64,000 bases of DNA from Psychrobacter alimentarius. Lineage in GTDB: Bacteria > Pseudomonadota > Gammaproteobacteria > Pseudomonadales > Moraxellaceae. This document shows, one piece after another, positions 39,324-49,433 of this stretch. The position numbers and the translations under genes are program-made. The notes under the pieces are model-generated. The model searched no databases. It saw only the letters and a list, made by a program, of their open reading frames with translations, and had not been told where the DNA came from. The stretch covers positions 682,001-746,000 of the forward strand of contig NZ_CP014945.1 of NCBI RefSeq assembly GCF_001606025.1. The letters run 5' to 3'. How positions within the stretch are numbered: the stretch's first letter is position 1; the number at the start of each line of letters is the position of its first letter.

Positions 39324-39332
39324 AATTAGGTA
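39317..39332. repeat. Palindrome spanning two convergent stop codons
   Basis: TACCTAAAATTAGGTA is a perfect 16-base palindrome. It holds the TAA of nnr and the TAA of the DUF4124 gene on the opposite strand. No T-run of note follows. Confidence 0.6.
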
Positions 39333-39823
39333 GAAGGGTTATTGCAGTATTGATTAATCGCTTGTTGAACACGCTCACGTTTAAGCTCGATTTCACGGCC
39401 GTCCAAGTACTGACGTTTACCATTGGCGTCCATCTCATAGATGCGACCGCCAACGTTTAGGTTGGTCAAATTGTTTCGTAGCGATTGGCAACGCTGGGCA
39501 TTGGCTTGCGCATCCTGTTCTTTAATTCGTGCTTCTAGCTGTGCAACACGCTGTTCTTCAGCGCTTTGAGTATTGCTACCTTGATTGGCTTCTGTTTTGC
39601 CTGCCATCTGTCCAGCATTATTTTGTCTACCGTCACTGCGAAACTCGATGAGCTCAACATTTTTACCATTTTGCGGGGCATGTTGACTGTATTTGACTTC
39701 ACCGTGAGCACCAATAGATTTATAAACCTGAATAGCCTGACTGGCATTCATTGATAGCATTAACATACACGCAGTACTGATAAGCAGTTTGGCAGCATTA
39801 TTTATCTTAGACGCATATGCCAT
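39326..39823 (-). CDS. DUF4124 domain protein, secreted
   Basis: The 165-residue protein has a signal peptide (about 1-31, with a hydrophobic LLISTACMLMLSMNASQA). A DUF4124-like segment follows, with IQVYKSIGAHGEVKYSQHAP (about 32-51). The rest is a Gln-rich coiled segment (about 75-110) and a basic end. Function is unknown; DUF4124 occurs in periplasmic or envelope proteins. I chose the ATG at 39823 because AAGAGGA precedes it, instead of a longer frame to 39922. Confidence 0.8.
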   Translation of the reverse strand: MAYASKINNAAKLLISTACMLMLSMNASQAIQVYKSIGAHGEVKYSQHAPQNGKNVELIEFRSDGRQNNAGQMAGKTEANQGSNTQSAEEQRVAQLEARIKEQDAQANAQRCQSLRNNLTNLNVGGRIYEMDANGKRQYLDGREIELKRERVQQAINQYCNNPST

Positions 39824-40642
39824 GTTTGCAATCCTCTTAATTGGTAAAACAGATGTAAGTATAAATATAACATCTGAACGTGCTAATGAAACTAAAAAAA
39901 TATGAACGTCTGATTTTAACAAATATTACTTATGAATGTATATTATTTAATAACCAATAGTTAGGTATAGGCTTTAGAATTTTTTCTTGACAATGGCTCA
40001 CAAACAATCGAATATAATAGACGTTGATTGGTCAGTGAACGGCTTTTATTGCATTGCCGTGGCACTTGAAAATAATGACAACGGGTTACTTATCGGTAAC
40101 TGGCGCAGTTTTATTTTCTTTGTGACAATGATATGAGAAACATAGTAATCACAGGCATTACTATTGAAACTTTATACATTGTCTCCGGACTTATCTGTCT
40201 ACAATGACTAAGATAAACTTATTATTTGATACTTACTACGCATGATTCTAACGGTATTACTAAATTGATATGGTATGTGAATATAGATGTTGTTGCTAAA
40301 GCACTTATAAAACCTAAGAAGTTTATAAGATAGCATTGGCTATGAGAGTGATTTACTCTATCTATACTGTGGCATTCGTGCCCACCTACTCGTATAAATA
40401 CTGACTGATATTCATCATCAATAATAAGCTTCTTTTATAGATGCATTCGCATCTTGTCACTGTATATCGATAAACACCGTCACAAACTGACCTTACATAC
40501 ATTGCTGAAATACAGCGGGCACAAATTCTTGTCCTACACAAGGATTGGCATTCATTTTTACGAGATGGACAACAATGTGCAAACGTGGTTGTTTTCTTTT
40601 ATGAAATAACGCAATTTTTTGCCACAAAAAAGGGTGACGACA
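39824..40642 (+). other. Long leader region of ilvBN
   Basis: About 800 bases without a gene. TTGACA at 39987-39992 with TATAAT at 40013-40018 would be a promoter with an odd 20-base spacer. A 13-codon ORF (40204-40245) overlaps an 8-codon ORF (40242-40268) rich in Ile, Leu and Val. A CTTATAAA/TTTATAAG hairpin lies at 40304-40329, and an AGATGC/GCATCT hairpin at 40439-40454. This could be an attenuation leader, but there is no U-tract terminator. Confidence 0.4.
39987..40018 (+). promoter_or_regulatory. Possible ilvBN promoter with long spacer
   Basis: Both boxes are perfect (TTGACA and TATAAT), but 20 bases separate them instead of 16-18. It is the best candidate in the 800-base region. Confidence 0.35.
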
Positions 40643-42469
40643 GTGACGCAAACTACGCAAAGTCCAAACATGACTGGACATACCCAAACGGGTAATGCTG
40701 CCAAAAACTTTGAAAAGAAACAACAACGTCTTGCTGAGAATAATGGTCAGCCTGTAAAGCTGTCTGGCGCTGAGATATTGGTTCAATCGCTGACTGATGA
40801 AGGCGTTGAATATATTTTTGGTTATCCAGGCGGTGCCGTTCTGCATATTTATGATGCCTTGTTCCAACAAGACAATATCGAGCATATTCTGGTGCGTCAT
40901 GAGCAAGCTGCTGGTCATATGGCAGATGCTTACTCACGCGTGACGGGTAAGACGGGCGTCGTATTAGCAACGTCGGGCCCTGGTGCAACCAACACCGTGA
41001 CGGCTATTGCGACCGCCTTTATGGATTCAGTACCGATGGTTGTAATCGCCGGTCAGGTACCAAGTAGCCTTATCGGCGAAGACGCTTTTCAAGAAACCGA
41101 TATGGTTGGTGTCTCACGTCCTATCGTGAAGCATAGCTTTCAAGTGCGTCATGCGAGTGAAATTCCAAGTATTGTCAAAAAAGCGTTTTATATTGCACAG
41201 TCTGGACGTCCAGGCCCAGTGGTCATTGACGTGCCGAAAGACATGACTGCACCCAACGAAAAGTTCGCATACGAATACCCAGAAGAGGTTTTCATACGCT
41301 CGTACCAGCCTTCTCTAAAAGGTCATAGCGGTCAAATCAAAAAAGCCGTTGAGACCTTATTGTCTGCACAGCGTCCGGTCATTTATGCGGGTGGCGGCGT
41401 GATTTGGAGTAAGGCACATGAAGAGCTGACAGATCTAGCTCACCGTCTAAACTTACCCGTGACCAACACGTTAATGGGTCTTGGTACTTTCCCTGGCTCT
41501 GATCGTCAGTTTTTGGGCATGCTGGGCATGCATGGTACTTATGAAGCCAATATGACCATGCATCATGCTGATGTCATTTTGGCAGTTGGTGCACGTTTCG
41601 ATGATCGCGTCACCAATAACGTCAAAAAATTCTGCCCAAATGCAACGATTATCCATATTGATATCGATCCGGCCTCTATTTCTAAAACGATTCTTGCTCA
41701 TATTCCTATCGTTGGTGACGTGAAGTCTGTATTGACGGACATGTTAGATATTATTGGGCACGACAAAGAGCTTGAGCAACATGCGTTACTCGATTGGTGG
41801 TCACAGATTAATGAATGGCGCAAACGTCATGGTTTACGTTATGACACCAATACAGACAATGGCATTAAGCCACAAAACGTTGTACAAGCATTATGCAAAA
41901 TTACCGATGGCAAAGCCATTATCACAAGTGACGTGGGTCAGCATCAGATGTTTGCTGCACTATATTATACGTATGATGAGCCGCGTCAGTGGTTGAATTC
42001 AGGCGGACTTGGTACGATGGGCGTTGGGCTACCATATGCAATGGCCGCAAAGCTTGTTAATCCTGAGCGCGATGTGGTGTGTATTACTGGCGAAGGCTCT
42101 ATTCAGATGAATATCCAAGAGCTATCTACGTGCTTGCAATACAATTTACCAGTCAAGATTTTGAATTTAAACAACGCTCAGTTGGGTATGGTCAAACAGT
42201 GGCAGGATATGTTGTACGAAGGTCGCCATGCACAGTCTTATATGAATTCATTGCCTGACTTTGTAAAATTGGCTGAAAGTTATGGTCATGTGGGTATCAA
42301 GATCACCGATCCTGAGACCATGGAAGCACAGTTGGCTGAGGCCATGGCAATTAAAGACAGATTGGTATTCATTGACGTTTATGTCGATCGTAATGAGCAT
42401 GTGTATCCGATGCAAATTGCTGGACAAGCCATGCGTGATATGTGGTTAACAAAAGGGGAGCGTACCTAA
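40643..42469 (+). CDS. ilvB: Acetolactate synthase large subunit
   Basis: The large subunit makes acetolactate or acetohydroxybutyrate with ThDP, FAD and Mg, the first common step to valine, leucine and isoleucine. [14 protein letters not shown], the catalytic glutamate in [14 protein letters not shown], and the ThDP motif [13 protein letters not shown] ending in NLNN are present. I favour GTG at 40643 (608 residues), preceded by AAGGG; ATG 40670 is an alternative. About 35 polar residues precede the conserved start. Its stop overlaps ilvN by one base. Confidence 0.95.
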   Translation: MTQTTQSPNMTGHTQTGNAAKNFEKKQQRLAENNGQPVKLSGAEILVQSLTDEGVEYIFGYPGGAVLHIYDALFQQDNIEHILVRHEQAAGHMADAYSRVTGKTGVVLATSGPGATNTVTAIATAFMDSVPMVVIAGQVPSSLIGEDAFQETDMVGVSRPIVKHSFQVRHASEIPSIVKKAFYIAQSGRPGPVVIDVPKDMTAPNEKFAYEYPEEVFIRSYQPSLKGHSGQIKKAVETLLSAQRPVIYAGGGVIWSKAHEELTDLAHRLNLPVTNTLMGLGTFPGSDRQFLGMLGMHGTYEANMTMHHADVILAVGARFDDRVTNNVKKFCPNATIIHIDIDPASISKTILAHIPIVGDVKSVLTDMLDIIGHDKELEQHALLDWWSQINEWRKRHGLRYDTNTDNGIKPQNVVQALCKITDGKAIITSDVGQHQMFAALYYTYDEPRQWLNSGGLGTMGVGLPYAMAAKLVNPERDVVCITGEGSIQMNIQELSTCLQYNLPVKILNLNNAQLGMVKQWQDMLYEGRHAQSYMNSLPDFVKLAESYGHVGIKITDPETMEAQLAEAMAIKDRLVFIDVYVDRNEHVYPMQIAGQAMRDMWLTKGERT

Positions 42470-42966
42470 TGCAGCAACAACATCTTATTTCAGTATTAAT
42501 GGAAAATGAAGCAGGTTCGTTGTCGCGATTGGTCGGCTTGTTCTCACAACGTGGCTATAATATCGAAACACTAAACGTTGCGCCCACCGATGATCCAAGC
42601 ATTTCACGTTTGACATTAACGACCATTACTTCACCTGAAAGAATTGAACAAATCACCAAGCAATTGCATAAGTTGATTGAAGTCGTTAAAGTGCATAACT
42701 TATCAGACACGGTACATGTAGAGCGTGAATTGATGCTGATCAAAGTACGTGCAACAGGTAACGTACGTGAAGAAATCAAGCGCAGTGCTGATATTTTCCG
42801 CGCCCAAATTGTTGACGTCAATGCGGCTTTATATACCATTCAAATCGTTGGCGACAAAGCAAAGTTAGATGGTTTCATTGATGTGATTGGTCGTGACCGT
42901 ATTATGGAAGTTGTACGTTCGGGCGTGATTGGTATTGCTCGTGGTGAGAAAACACTTAGCTTATAA
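42469..42966 (+). CDS. ilvN: Acetolactate synthase small (regulatory) subunit
   Basis: The small subunit (165 residues; also called ilvH) carries the ACT domain that senses valine and stimulates the large subunit. The ACT domain (about 5-77) starts HLISVLMENEAGSLSRLVGLF. The ATG at 42469 overlaps the ilvB stop (TAATG), with GGGGAG upstream. ilvC follows after about 150 bases. Confidence 0.96.
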   Translation: MQQQHLISVLMENEAGSLSRLVGLFSQRGYNIETLNVAPTDDPSISRLTLTTITSPERIEQITKQLHKLIEVVKVHNLSDTVHVERELMLIKVRATGNVREEIKRSADIFRAQIVDVNAALYTIQIVGDKAKLDGFIDVIGRDRIMEVVRSGVIGIARGEKTLSL

Positions 42967-43097
42967 CCAATGCTAATTATATTCAAACATCATATTTTAA
43001 ACTTATTTACTTAGAATTTAACATCGCGCTTAGGTAACAACTTACGTATATAAAGTGGCTGTAAACTAAGCGCTCATTTATCCATGGTAAGCCATGA

Positions 43098-44135
<1,038 letters not shown>

Positions 44136-44168
44136 GCAACTATTTAGGATACAAGCCTAGTTAGTCAT

Positions 44169-44205
44169 AAAAACCCACGCTATGAATGCATAGCGTGGGT
44201 TTTTT
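44169..44205. terminator. Terminator after ilvC
   Basis: AAACCCACGCTATG and CATAGCGTGGGTTT form a stem of about 14 bp with an AATG loop and T-run. The A-run on the other side could also serve the minus strand. Confidence 0.93.
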
Positions 44206-44243
44206 AATGGCTACTATTTGAATACGTTTTTATAGAGGTCTAA

Positions 44244-44381
44244 TCATATGGCTTGAAAAGCAGTTGTAACTCCCCAATGTAGATTATCGCCTTTGTGTTC
44301 TTTAATTGTTTGCTCAATGAGACGACGGTCATTATCTTGATTTGTCTTCGACAGGTTAGAGAGAACAAAAAATTCCTTCAT
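44244..44381 (-). CDS. Small hypothetical protein, 45 residues
   Basis: A minus-strand frame from ATG 44381 to TGA 44244 encodes 45 residues, starting MKEFFVLSNLSKTNQDNDRR and ending WGVTTAFQAI. There is no strong ribosome binding site. The sequence looks protein-like, with mixed charge and a helical LIEQTIKEHK segment. It may be a real small gene or a remnant. I recognise no family. Confidence 0.3.
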   Translation of the reverse strand: MKEFFVLSNLSKTNQDNDRRLIEQTIKEHKGDNLHWGVTTAFQAI

Positions 44382-44404
44382 TTTTATTTTTCATAGATTA
44401 CAGG

Positions 44405-44839
44405 TTGTATGTTGTGCAAATATCTTATCCTGACTGGCTAACGCCGCAATTCATATATGTTACGCTCAGCGCCGTGATAGCAGTGTTAATTTGGATACAA
44501 GGAGAAATGCTCAAGAAAACGAATGGCAAATTACCAAAGTCTAAGTTTTTTCAAGTTAGCTCACTCCTAGACACGCTGTGGTTCTTTATTTCCGTAGTCA
44601 TGTTATATGTGATAGATCTAACGCCATTGGCTATCGCGGTTCCTGCAGCTTATGGTATTTATACGACTTTCGGTTGGATTTATGGAACACGTCTATTAAA
44701 ACGTAAAGGGGTTCCTGACTCTCCCAAAGACTTGGTCATACCAGCCAAATATATCGCTTATAGTCAGTCATTTTCATTGATATTTTTTGCCCTTTGTTTA
44801 CTAGTACTGAGCTCGCCGTGGCTACCCATATTTCAATAG
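44405..44839 (+). CDS. Four-segment inner-membrane protein of unknown function
   Basis: This protein (about 141-144 residues) has about four membrane segments (near 15-31, 53-70, 74-92 and 116-137) joined by Lys-rich loops (KKTNGKLPKSKFF and RLLKRKGVPDSPKD). I recognise no family or motif. The start is uncertain: TTG at 44405 or GTG at 44414, the latter with CAGG upstream. It stands alone between the ilvC terminator and the cold-shock gene. Confidence 0.65.
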   Translation: MYVVQISYPDWLTPQFIYVTLSAVIAVLIWIQGEMLKKTNGKLPKSKFFQVSSLLDTLWFFISVVMLYVIDLTPLAIAVPAAYGIYTTFGWIYGTRLLKRKGVPDSPKDLVIPAKYIAYSQSFSLIFFALCLLVLSSPWLPIFQ

Positions 44840-45034
44840 AATATTTTTGTATTGTTGCTCATTATACTTTGTAGTATTGATATGCCTCAGGTTGAATCAT
44901 TGGTTTTTATTTGGGCGTTGCATATCTAATAATAAAATTATGTTTAATATCAGTATGATAGGTGATTGGTTGCTTAATAAATTGGTCTTTTTGAACTGAT
45001 TATAATCGTTTACAAAAATCATCAATTTAACCAG

Positions 45035-45060
45035 TTGCGATTAAGAAAAGCTGCTATAAT
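45035..45060 (+). promoter_or_regulatory. Extended -10 promoter of the cold-shock gene
   Basis: TGCTATAAT is an extended -10. TTGCGA lies 14 bases upstream, too close to act as a normal -35. Transcription near 45067 would give a leader of about 150 bases, similar in length to that of E. coli cspA. Confidence 0.55.
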
Positions 45061-45066
45061 CAAGTG

Positions 45067-45218
45067 GTATTCAAAGATTTTTAGGCAAAAACCTTATGTT
45101 AACTCTGAGGTAGTTTGATGGTTTTAATCATCAAGCCAAGCAAAAAATAATTTGGGTATATATCAATTAATCGGTGGCGACACAAGTCTCACCAACAGTT
45201 AAAGAGTTAGGAAAATTT
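45067..45218 (+). promoter_or_regulatory. Long leader of the cold-shock gene
   Basis: A leader of about 150 bases is typical of cspA-like genes, where its fold controls translation with temperature. I saw no strong single hairpin and could not identify the cold-shock box. The preceding stretch from 44840 contains no gene. Confidence 0.4.
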
Positions 45219-45431
45219 ATGTCAGATAAAGTTGAAGGCACTGTAAAGTGGTTTAATGAAGCTAAAGGTTTTGGTTTTATTGCTCAAGACAATGGCGGAC
45301 AAGATGTATTCGCTCACTACAGCGCTATCCAAGGCAATGGTTTCAAAACTCTAGCCGAAGGCCAAAAAGTGTCTTTCATCTTAGGTGATGGCAAAAAAGG
45401 CCCACAGGCTGAGCAAATCGAAGCTATCTAA
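45219..45431 (+). CDS. Cold-shock protein, CspA family
   Basis: The 70-residue OB-fold protein binds single-stranded RNA and DNA and melts messenger structure. RNP1 KGFGFI and RNP2 VFAHY are present, starting [19 protein letters not shown] chose the ATG at 45219, preceded by AGGA, not the GTG at 45174. It may be cold-induced or a housekeeping member. A terminator follows. Confidence 0.96.
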   Translation: MSDKVEGTVKWFNEAKGFGFIAQDNGGQDVFAHYSAIQGNGFKTLAEGQKVSFILGDGKKGPQAEQIEAI

Positions 45432-45542
45432 TCTTATTTTTTATTGAATCGACTGATTTTCAGTAGATTCCATAATAGGTAGATTACACATAAGCATTGA
45501 TTACTTTGTTTGTTAAAACAATAAAAATACTGTTTCGACTTC

Positions 45543-45577
45543 AAAAAAAAGCAACCTCTCATCAGGTTGCTTTTTTT
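45543..45577. terminator. Terminator after the cold-shock gene
   Basis: AAAAAAAGCAACCT and AGGTTGCTTTTTTT form a stem with a CTCATC loop, with T-run on the plus side and A-run on the other. Confidence 0.92.
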
Positions 45578-45682
45578 ATACTTTTTTCTTTGTGAAACGA
45601 TAAAGTGATGGCTGTTAACGGCAAGCGTTATGAAGCAGTAAAAATATCGATGTAAAAAATATGCAAGAAGAAAGGATGTGTT

Positions 45683-46243
45683 ATGAAATGGGAAACTTGG
45701 TTTTCAATGGACTGGCCACAAGTGCTAGGTATTTCTCTATCTGCGATAGGGTTTTATATAGGGCTTATGTTGTTCACACGGCTGATGTGACTGCGCAGTT
45801 TCTCTAAGCTATCAAGTCATGACTTTGCAATGACAGTGGCTATCGGTAGTATCCTTGCTTCAACGGTGATATCAGATACACCAGCATTGTTGCAAGGGTT
45901 GTTTGCAGTGGCTGTATTATTTTTAATACAAGGTGTAATATCGGTCATCAGGCGAAAAGTGAAGCCATTAAAGGCTTTAATCGACAATCAAGCCATTATA
46001 TTAATGGCGCATGGTGAGTATTTTGGGGATAATCTAAAAGAAGCAAACCTTGCTACCAGTGACGTTCAAGAAGTATTACGTAAAAATGGTATCAAATCCA
46101 AAACCGAAGTGTTTGCCGTTATTATGGAAACTACAGGTGATATGAGTGTGATAAAAAATAATGATGTGACACCTGATTGGAGTTTGTTTGATGACGTACG
46201 CGACAGTGAGCTATTGATTAAAACTGATAAGCGCTTATCATGA
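45683..46243 (+). pseudogene. DUF421 family membrane protein gene with in-frame TGA
   Basis: From the ATG at 45683 (AAGGATG upstream) a frame runs 35 codons to TGA at 45788-45790. It then continues in the same frame without other stops to 46243. Upstream part: MKWETWFSMDWPQ plus a membrane segment ending LMLFTRLM. Downstream part: LRSFSKLSSHDFAMTVAIGS, a second and third membrane segment, then the soluble DUF421 domain. DUF421 proteins normally have TRLxGLRSFS-like sequence here, so TGA replaces an expected glycine codon (GGA). A restart at ATG 45830 would give 137 residues lacking the first segment. It may be broken, or read through. Confidence 0.8.
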
Positions 46244-46618
46244 TAAAACTTCGGTAATCTGGTAGTTTTAAAAAGATAAATAATAACAAAACGTTAAATG
46301 GATAGAGCGTTAGCAATGCTATAAAGGTGTGAAGCGTTAAATATTTAAGCAGAAACGGTGAAGTGATACGCTTATAAACTATTTTTTATAGAATAGTGAC
46401 AAATTTATGACGCATTATTCACGGCGCTGTCTTGACGTGATGCCTGTGCTCACGCAAGATACATAGGTCTGATAATAATGATTGGCTTGGCTTTAACCTC
46501 TGTTTCTGCTGAGCAATCATCACTTTAAGTACAACTTTGAACGACAGTTTGAACAATCCTGAACCTTTGGTTCTTAACTGATCATTTTTAATTCATAACA
46601 TTAATAAACGAGGAACGT
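46244..46618 (+). promoter_or_regulatory. Upstream region of etfBA with TGAAC repeats
   Basis: This 375-base gap holds three direct TGAAC units at 46538, 46550 and 46560. The last is part of the inverted repeat GAACC-TTT-GGTTC (46561-46573). Spacing of 12 and 10 bases puts them on about the same helix face. No gene and no good -35/-10 pair are seen. Confidence 0.45.
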
Positions 46619-47368
46619 ATGAAAGCATTAGTAGCGGTCAAGCGTGTCATTGATTATAACGTGAAAGTTCGTGTAAAAGCTGATAACTCTGGCGTTGATC
46701 TATCAAACACTAAAATGTCAATCAACCCATTTGACGAAATTGCGGTAGAAGAAGCGGTTCGCCTAAAAGAAGCGGGCGTTATTGATGAAGTTATTGTGGC
46801 ATCAATCGGTCCAAAAGAATCGCAAGAGCAAATCCGCGCAGCCTTAGCCCTAGGCGGAGACCGTGGTATTTTAGTCGTGACTGACGAAAAACCATACCCA
46901 TTGCAAGTTGCTAAAATCCTAAAGAATATTGCTGAAACTGAAAGCACTGATATTATCTTGCTGGGTAAACAAGCCATTGATGATGACAACAACCAAACTG
47001 GTCAAATGCTAGCCGCACTGATGGGTATTGGTCAGGGTACTTTTGCTTCAGAAGTGAAAGTTGAAGGCGATAAAGTAAACGTAACTCGTGAAATCGATGG
47101 TGGTTTACAAACTGTTTCACTGGCCTTGCCAGCGGTTATCACGACAGACTTGCGCTTGAACGAGCCACGTTATGCAAAATTGCCAAACATTATGAAGGCA
47201 AAGAAGAAGCAGCTTGACGAGAAGACACCAGCTGACTTCGGTGTTGATATGACATCTAAGCAAGAGATTATTAAAGTGGTGCCACCTGCTGATCGCAAAG
47301 CTGGTATCAAAGTAGGGTCGGTTGATGAGTTGATTGATAAGCTAAGAAATGAAGCAAAAGTCATTTAA
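46619..47368 (+). CDS. etfB: Electron transfer flavoprotein subunit beta
   Basis: EtfB (249 residues) binds AMP and pairs with EtfA to carry electrons from acyl-CoA and other dehydrogenases to ETF-ubiquinone oxidoreductase. It starts [20 protein letters not shown] and has [20 protein letters not shown] and the [24 protein letters not shown] signature ([20 protein letters not shown]). ACGAGGA precedes the ATG. etfA follows after 132 bases. Confidence 0.97.
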   Translation: MKALVAVKRVIDYNVKVRVKADNSGVDLSNTKMSINPFDEIAVEEAVRLKEAGVIDEVIVASIGPKESQEQIRAALALGGDRGILVVTDEKPYPLQVAKILKNIAETESTDIILLGKQAIDDDNNQTGQMLAALMGIGQGTFASEVKVEGDKVNVTREIDGGLQTVSLALPAVITTDLRLNEPRYAKLPNIMKAKKKQLDEKTPADFGVDMTSKQEIIKVVPPADRKAGIKVGSVDELIDKLRNEAKVI

Positions 47369-47500
47369 GACTTTTTCATAGCCTATCCTGTCCAGTGTTG
47401 TGATACTAAAACGAAGCTATATTAAAGCTGAAAGTATAAACAACATTGGACAGAAACAACCAAATGAATAGACGATACAAAAAAATAAAGGATTAAAACC

Positions 47501-48433
47501 ATGGCAATTTTGGTATATGCAGAACATGACAATGCCAGTCTAAAAAAGGCAACTCTAAACACGATCGCTGCTGCTAAACAAATCGGTGGCGATATCCATG
47601 TATTGGTTGCAGGTAGTGGCAATCAAGCCGTAGCCGATGAAGCAGCAAAGGCTGAAGGCGTGTCTAAGGTACTATTAGCTGACAATGCTGCTTATGAGCA
47701 TCAATTGGCAGGTAACATTGCCTTACTAGTGTCTGATATCGCTGGTGATTACAGCCATATCATTGCACCTGCTACTACAACTGGTAAGAACTTCATACCG
47801 CGTGTCGCAGCATTACTTGACGTTAGTATGTTGTCAGAAGTATCTGCTGTCATAGATGCGCAAACATTCGAGCGTCCTATTTATGCAGGTAACGCGACTG
47901 CCACCGTTAAAACGTCAGAAGACAAAGTGGTATTGACCGTTCGTACTACCGCTTTTGATCCGGTTGCAAGTGAAGGCGGCTCTGCTACTGTTGAGACGCT
48001 TGATAACGTACAAGACACTGGTAAAGCCAGCTTTGTAAATGAAGAGATGGCCAAATCTGATCGTCCAGAACTCACGTCAGCGGGCATTGTAGTTTCAGGT
48101 GGTCGTGCATTGGCAAATGGTGAAAATTTCACTAAATACATCGAGCCATTGGCTGATAAGTTGGGTGCTGCTGTTGGTGCCTCACGCGCTGCTGTTGATG
48201 CAGGTTATGTACCAAATGATATGCAGGTCGGTCAAACCGGTAAAATTGTAGCGCCGCAGCTGTATATCGCGGCTGGTATCTCAGGTGCGATTCAACATTT
48301 AGCGGGTATGAAAGACTCTAAGGTTATTGTGGCTATCAACAATGACCCAGAGTCACCGATTGCTAGTGTGGCAGATTACTTCTTAGAAGCCGATTTGTTT
48401 GAAGCATTACCTGAGTTGACCAGCAAAATCTAG
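47501..48433 (+). CDS. etfA: Electron transfer flavoprotein subunit alpha
   Basis: EtfA (310 residues) holds the FAD. The C-terminal domain has SRAAVDAGYVPNDMQVGQTG, then PQLYIAAGISGAIQHLAGM and AINNDPESPI, all FAD-site elements. The N-terminal domain resembles EtfB. AAGGA precedes the ATG. A strong terminator closes the etfBA unit. Confidence 0.97.
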   Translation: MAILVYAEHDNASLKKATLNTIAAAKQIGGDIHVLVAGSGNQAVADEAAKAEGVSKVLLADNAAYEHQLAGNIALLVSDIAGDYSHIIAPATTTGKNFIPRVAALLDVSMLSEVSAVIDAQTFERPIYAGNATATVKTSEDKVVLTVRTTAFDPVASEGGSATVETLDNVQDTGKASFVNEEMAKSDRPELTSAGIVVSGGRALANGENFTKYIEPLADKLGAAVGASRAAVDAGYVPNDMQVGQTGKIVAPQLYIAAGISGAIQHLAGMKDSKVIVAINNDPESPIASVADYFLEADLFEALPELTSKI

Positions 48434-48465
48434 GTTGCCAGTAAATGTTCCGATGACGATTGTTT

Positions 48466-48499
48466 AAAAAACCCACTATCTGCTGATAGTGGGTTTTTT
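48466..48499. terminator. Terminator between etfA and the convergent methyltransferase
   Basis: AAAAAACCCACTATC and GATAGTGGGTTTTTT form a 15-bp perfect stem with a TGCT loop. The symmetry of A-run and T-run allows use from both sides. Confidence 0.95.
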
Positions 48500-48528
48500 A
48501 TATGTAAGACAATTTTAAGGCGTAATGT

Positions 48529-49323
48529 CTAGGCGTAATGTCGTTGCCGTAAGGTCTCATACAAGCAGAGCGATCCTGCGATTGCGACGTTGAGGCTCTC
48601 TTGTCCGTTTGGCTGAGGCAATGCAATAGGGATGGCGCATTGCATGAGCTCATCACAAACCCCTTGGCCTTCATGACCCATAATCCAAGCAATGGGCGCT
48701 TTTAAGTCATGCTGATAGATGACCGTATCGGTATGAGAGCTGGTGGCAAACAATGGTGTTTGTACGTAATCTAAAATATCCTGTACGCTTAAGCCTTCAT
48801 AGATGGTGAGTGCAAACTGCGCACCCATACCTGCACGCAAGGTTTTGGGAGACCATGTTTGAGCGGTGGCATTGGTACACAGAATATTGGAGATGCCAAC
48901 CGCTGCTGCTGTACGTAGTAGCGTTCCAACATTGCCACTATCCTGTACATCATTCAAGATCAAGCAATCCTCTGTTATGGTCGATAAGTTGGGCGTTGGC
49001 ACCTTGATGACGGCCATGATATCGATGCCGGTACCTAGGCTTCGGATACTTTCATAAAGCGTATCTGAGAGCGTTAAAATAGGTGTGTAGGTTGGTAGGC
49101 GCGTTAATACTTGCTGTACCTCAGGATGAGCATGTGCTGACTCGGATAATAGTATTTGGACAAATGGATAGTCACTACGAAGGGCTGCATCAATAAGATG
49201 AACACCTTCAATAACTGTCTGACCATGCTTTTTACGCTGGCGCGCTTGCGTCAATAGCGCTTTGACCAGTTTGACTGTCGTATTCTTATCTGAGGTAATC
49301 AGCTCGGTGGGATTTGAGACCAT
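48529..49323 (-). CDS. TrmH/SpoU family RNA methyltransferase
   Basis: The 264-residue protein has an N-terminal substrate-binding domain (about 1-105) and a SPOUT knot domain. Motif 1 is LILNDVQDSGNVGTLLRTAA, motif 2 WIMGHEGQG, and motif 3 IPLPQPNGQESLNVAIAGSL. Such enzymes methylate ribose 2'-OH in rRNA or tRNA; the exact site cannot be told from sequence. It is a distinct transcription unit between etfA and fbp. Confidence 0.9.
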   Translation of the reverse strand: MVSNPTELITSDKNTTVKLVKALLTQARQRKKHGQTVIEGVHLIDAALRSDYPFVQILLSESAHAHPEVQQVLTRLPTYTPILTLSDTLYESIRSLGTGIDIMAVIKVPTPNLSTITEDCLILNDVQDSGNVGTLLRTAAAVGISNILCTNATAQTWSPKTLRAGMGAQFALTIYEGLSVQDILDYVQTPLFATSSHTDTVIYQHDLKAPIAWIMGHEGQGVCDELMQCAIPIALPQPNGQESLNVAIAGSLCLYETLRQRHYA

Positions 49324-49433
49324 AGTGGATCGCTTAGAGAAGAGGATAAAATGAGAATGGTTTGAATAACCAGCATAATGTCATATAAACGTTAGACGTT
49401 ATACTGGCTGCTATTAATGCACGTTTCAAACAA

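Noticed and set aside
40493..40988. Minus-strand frames over the ilvB start
   Set aside because: They cover the conserved ilvB coding region and have no ribosome binding site.
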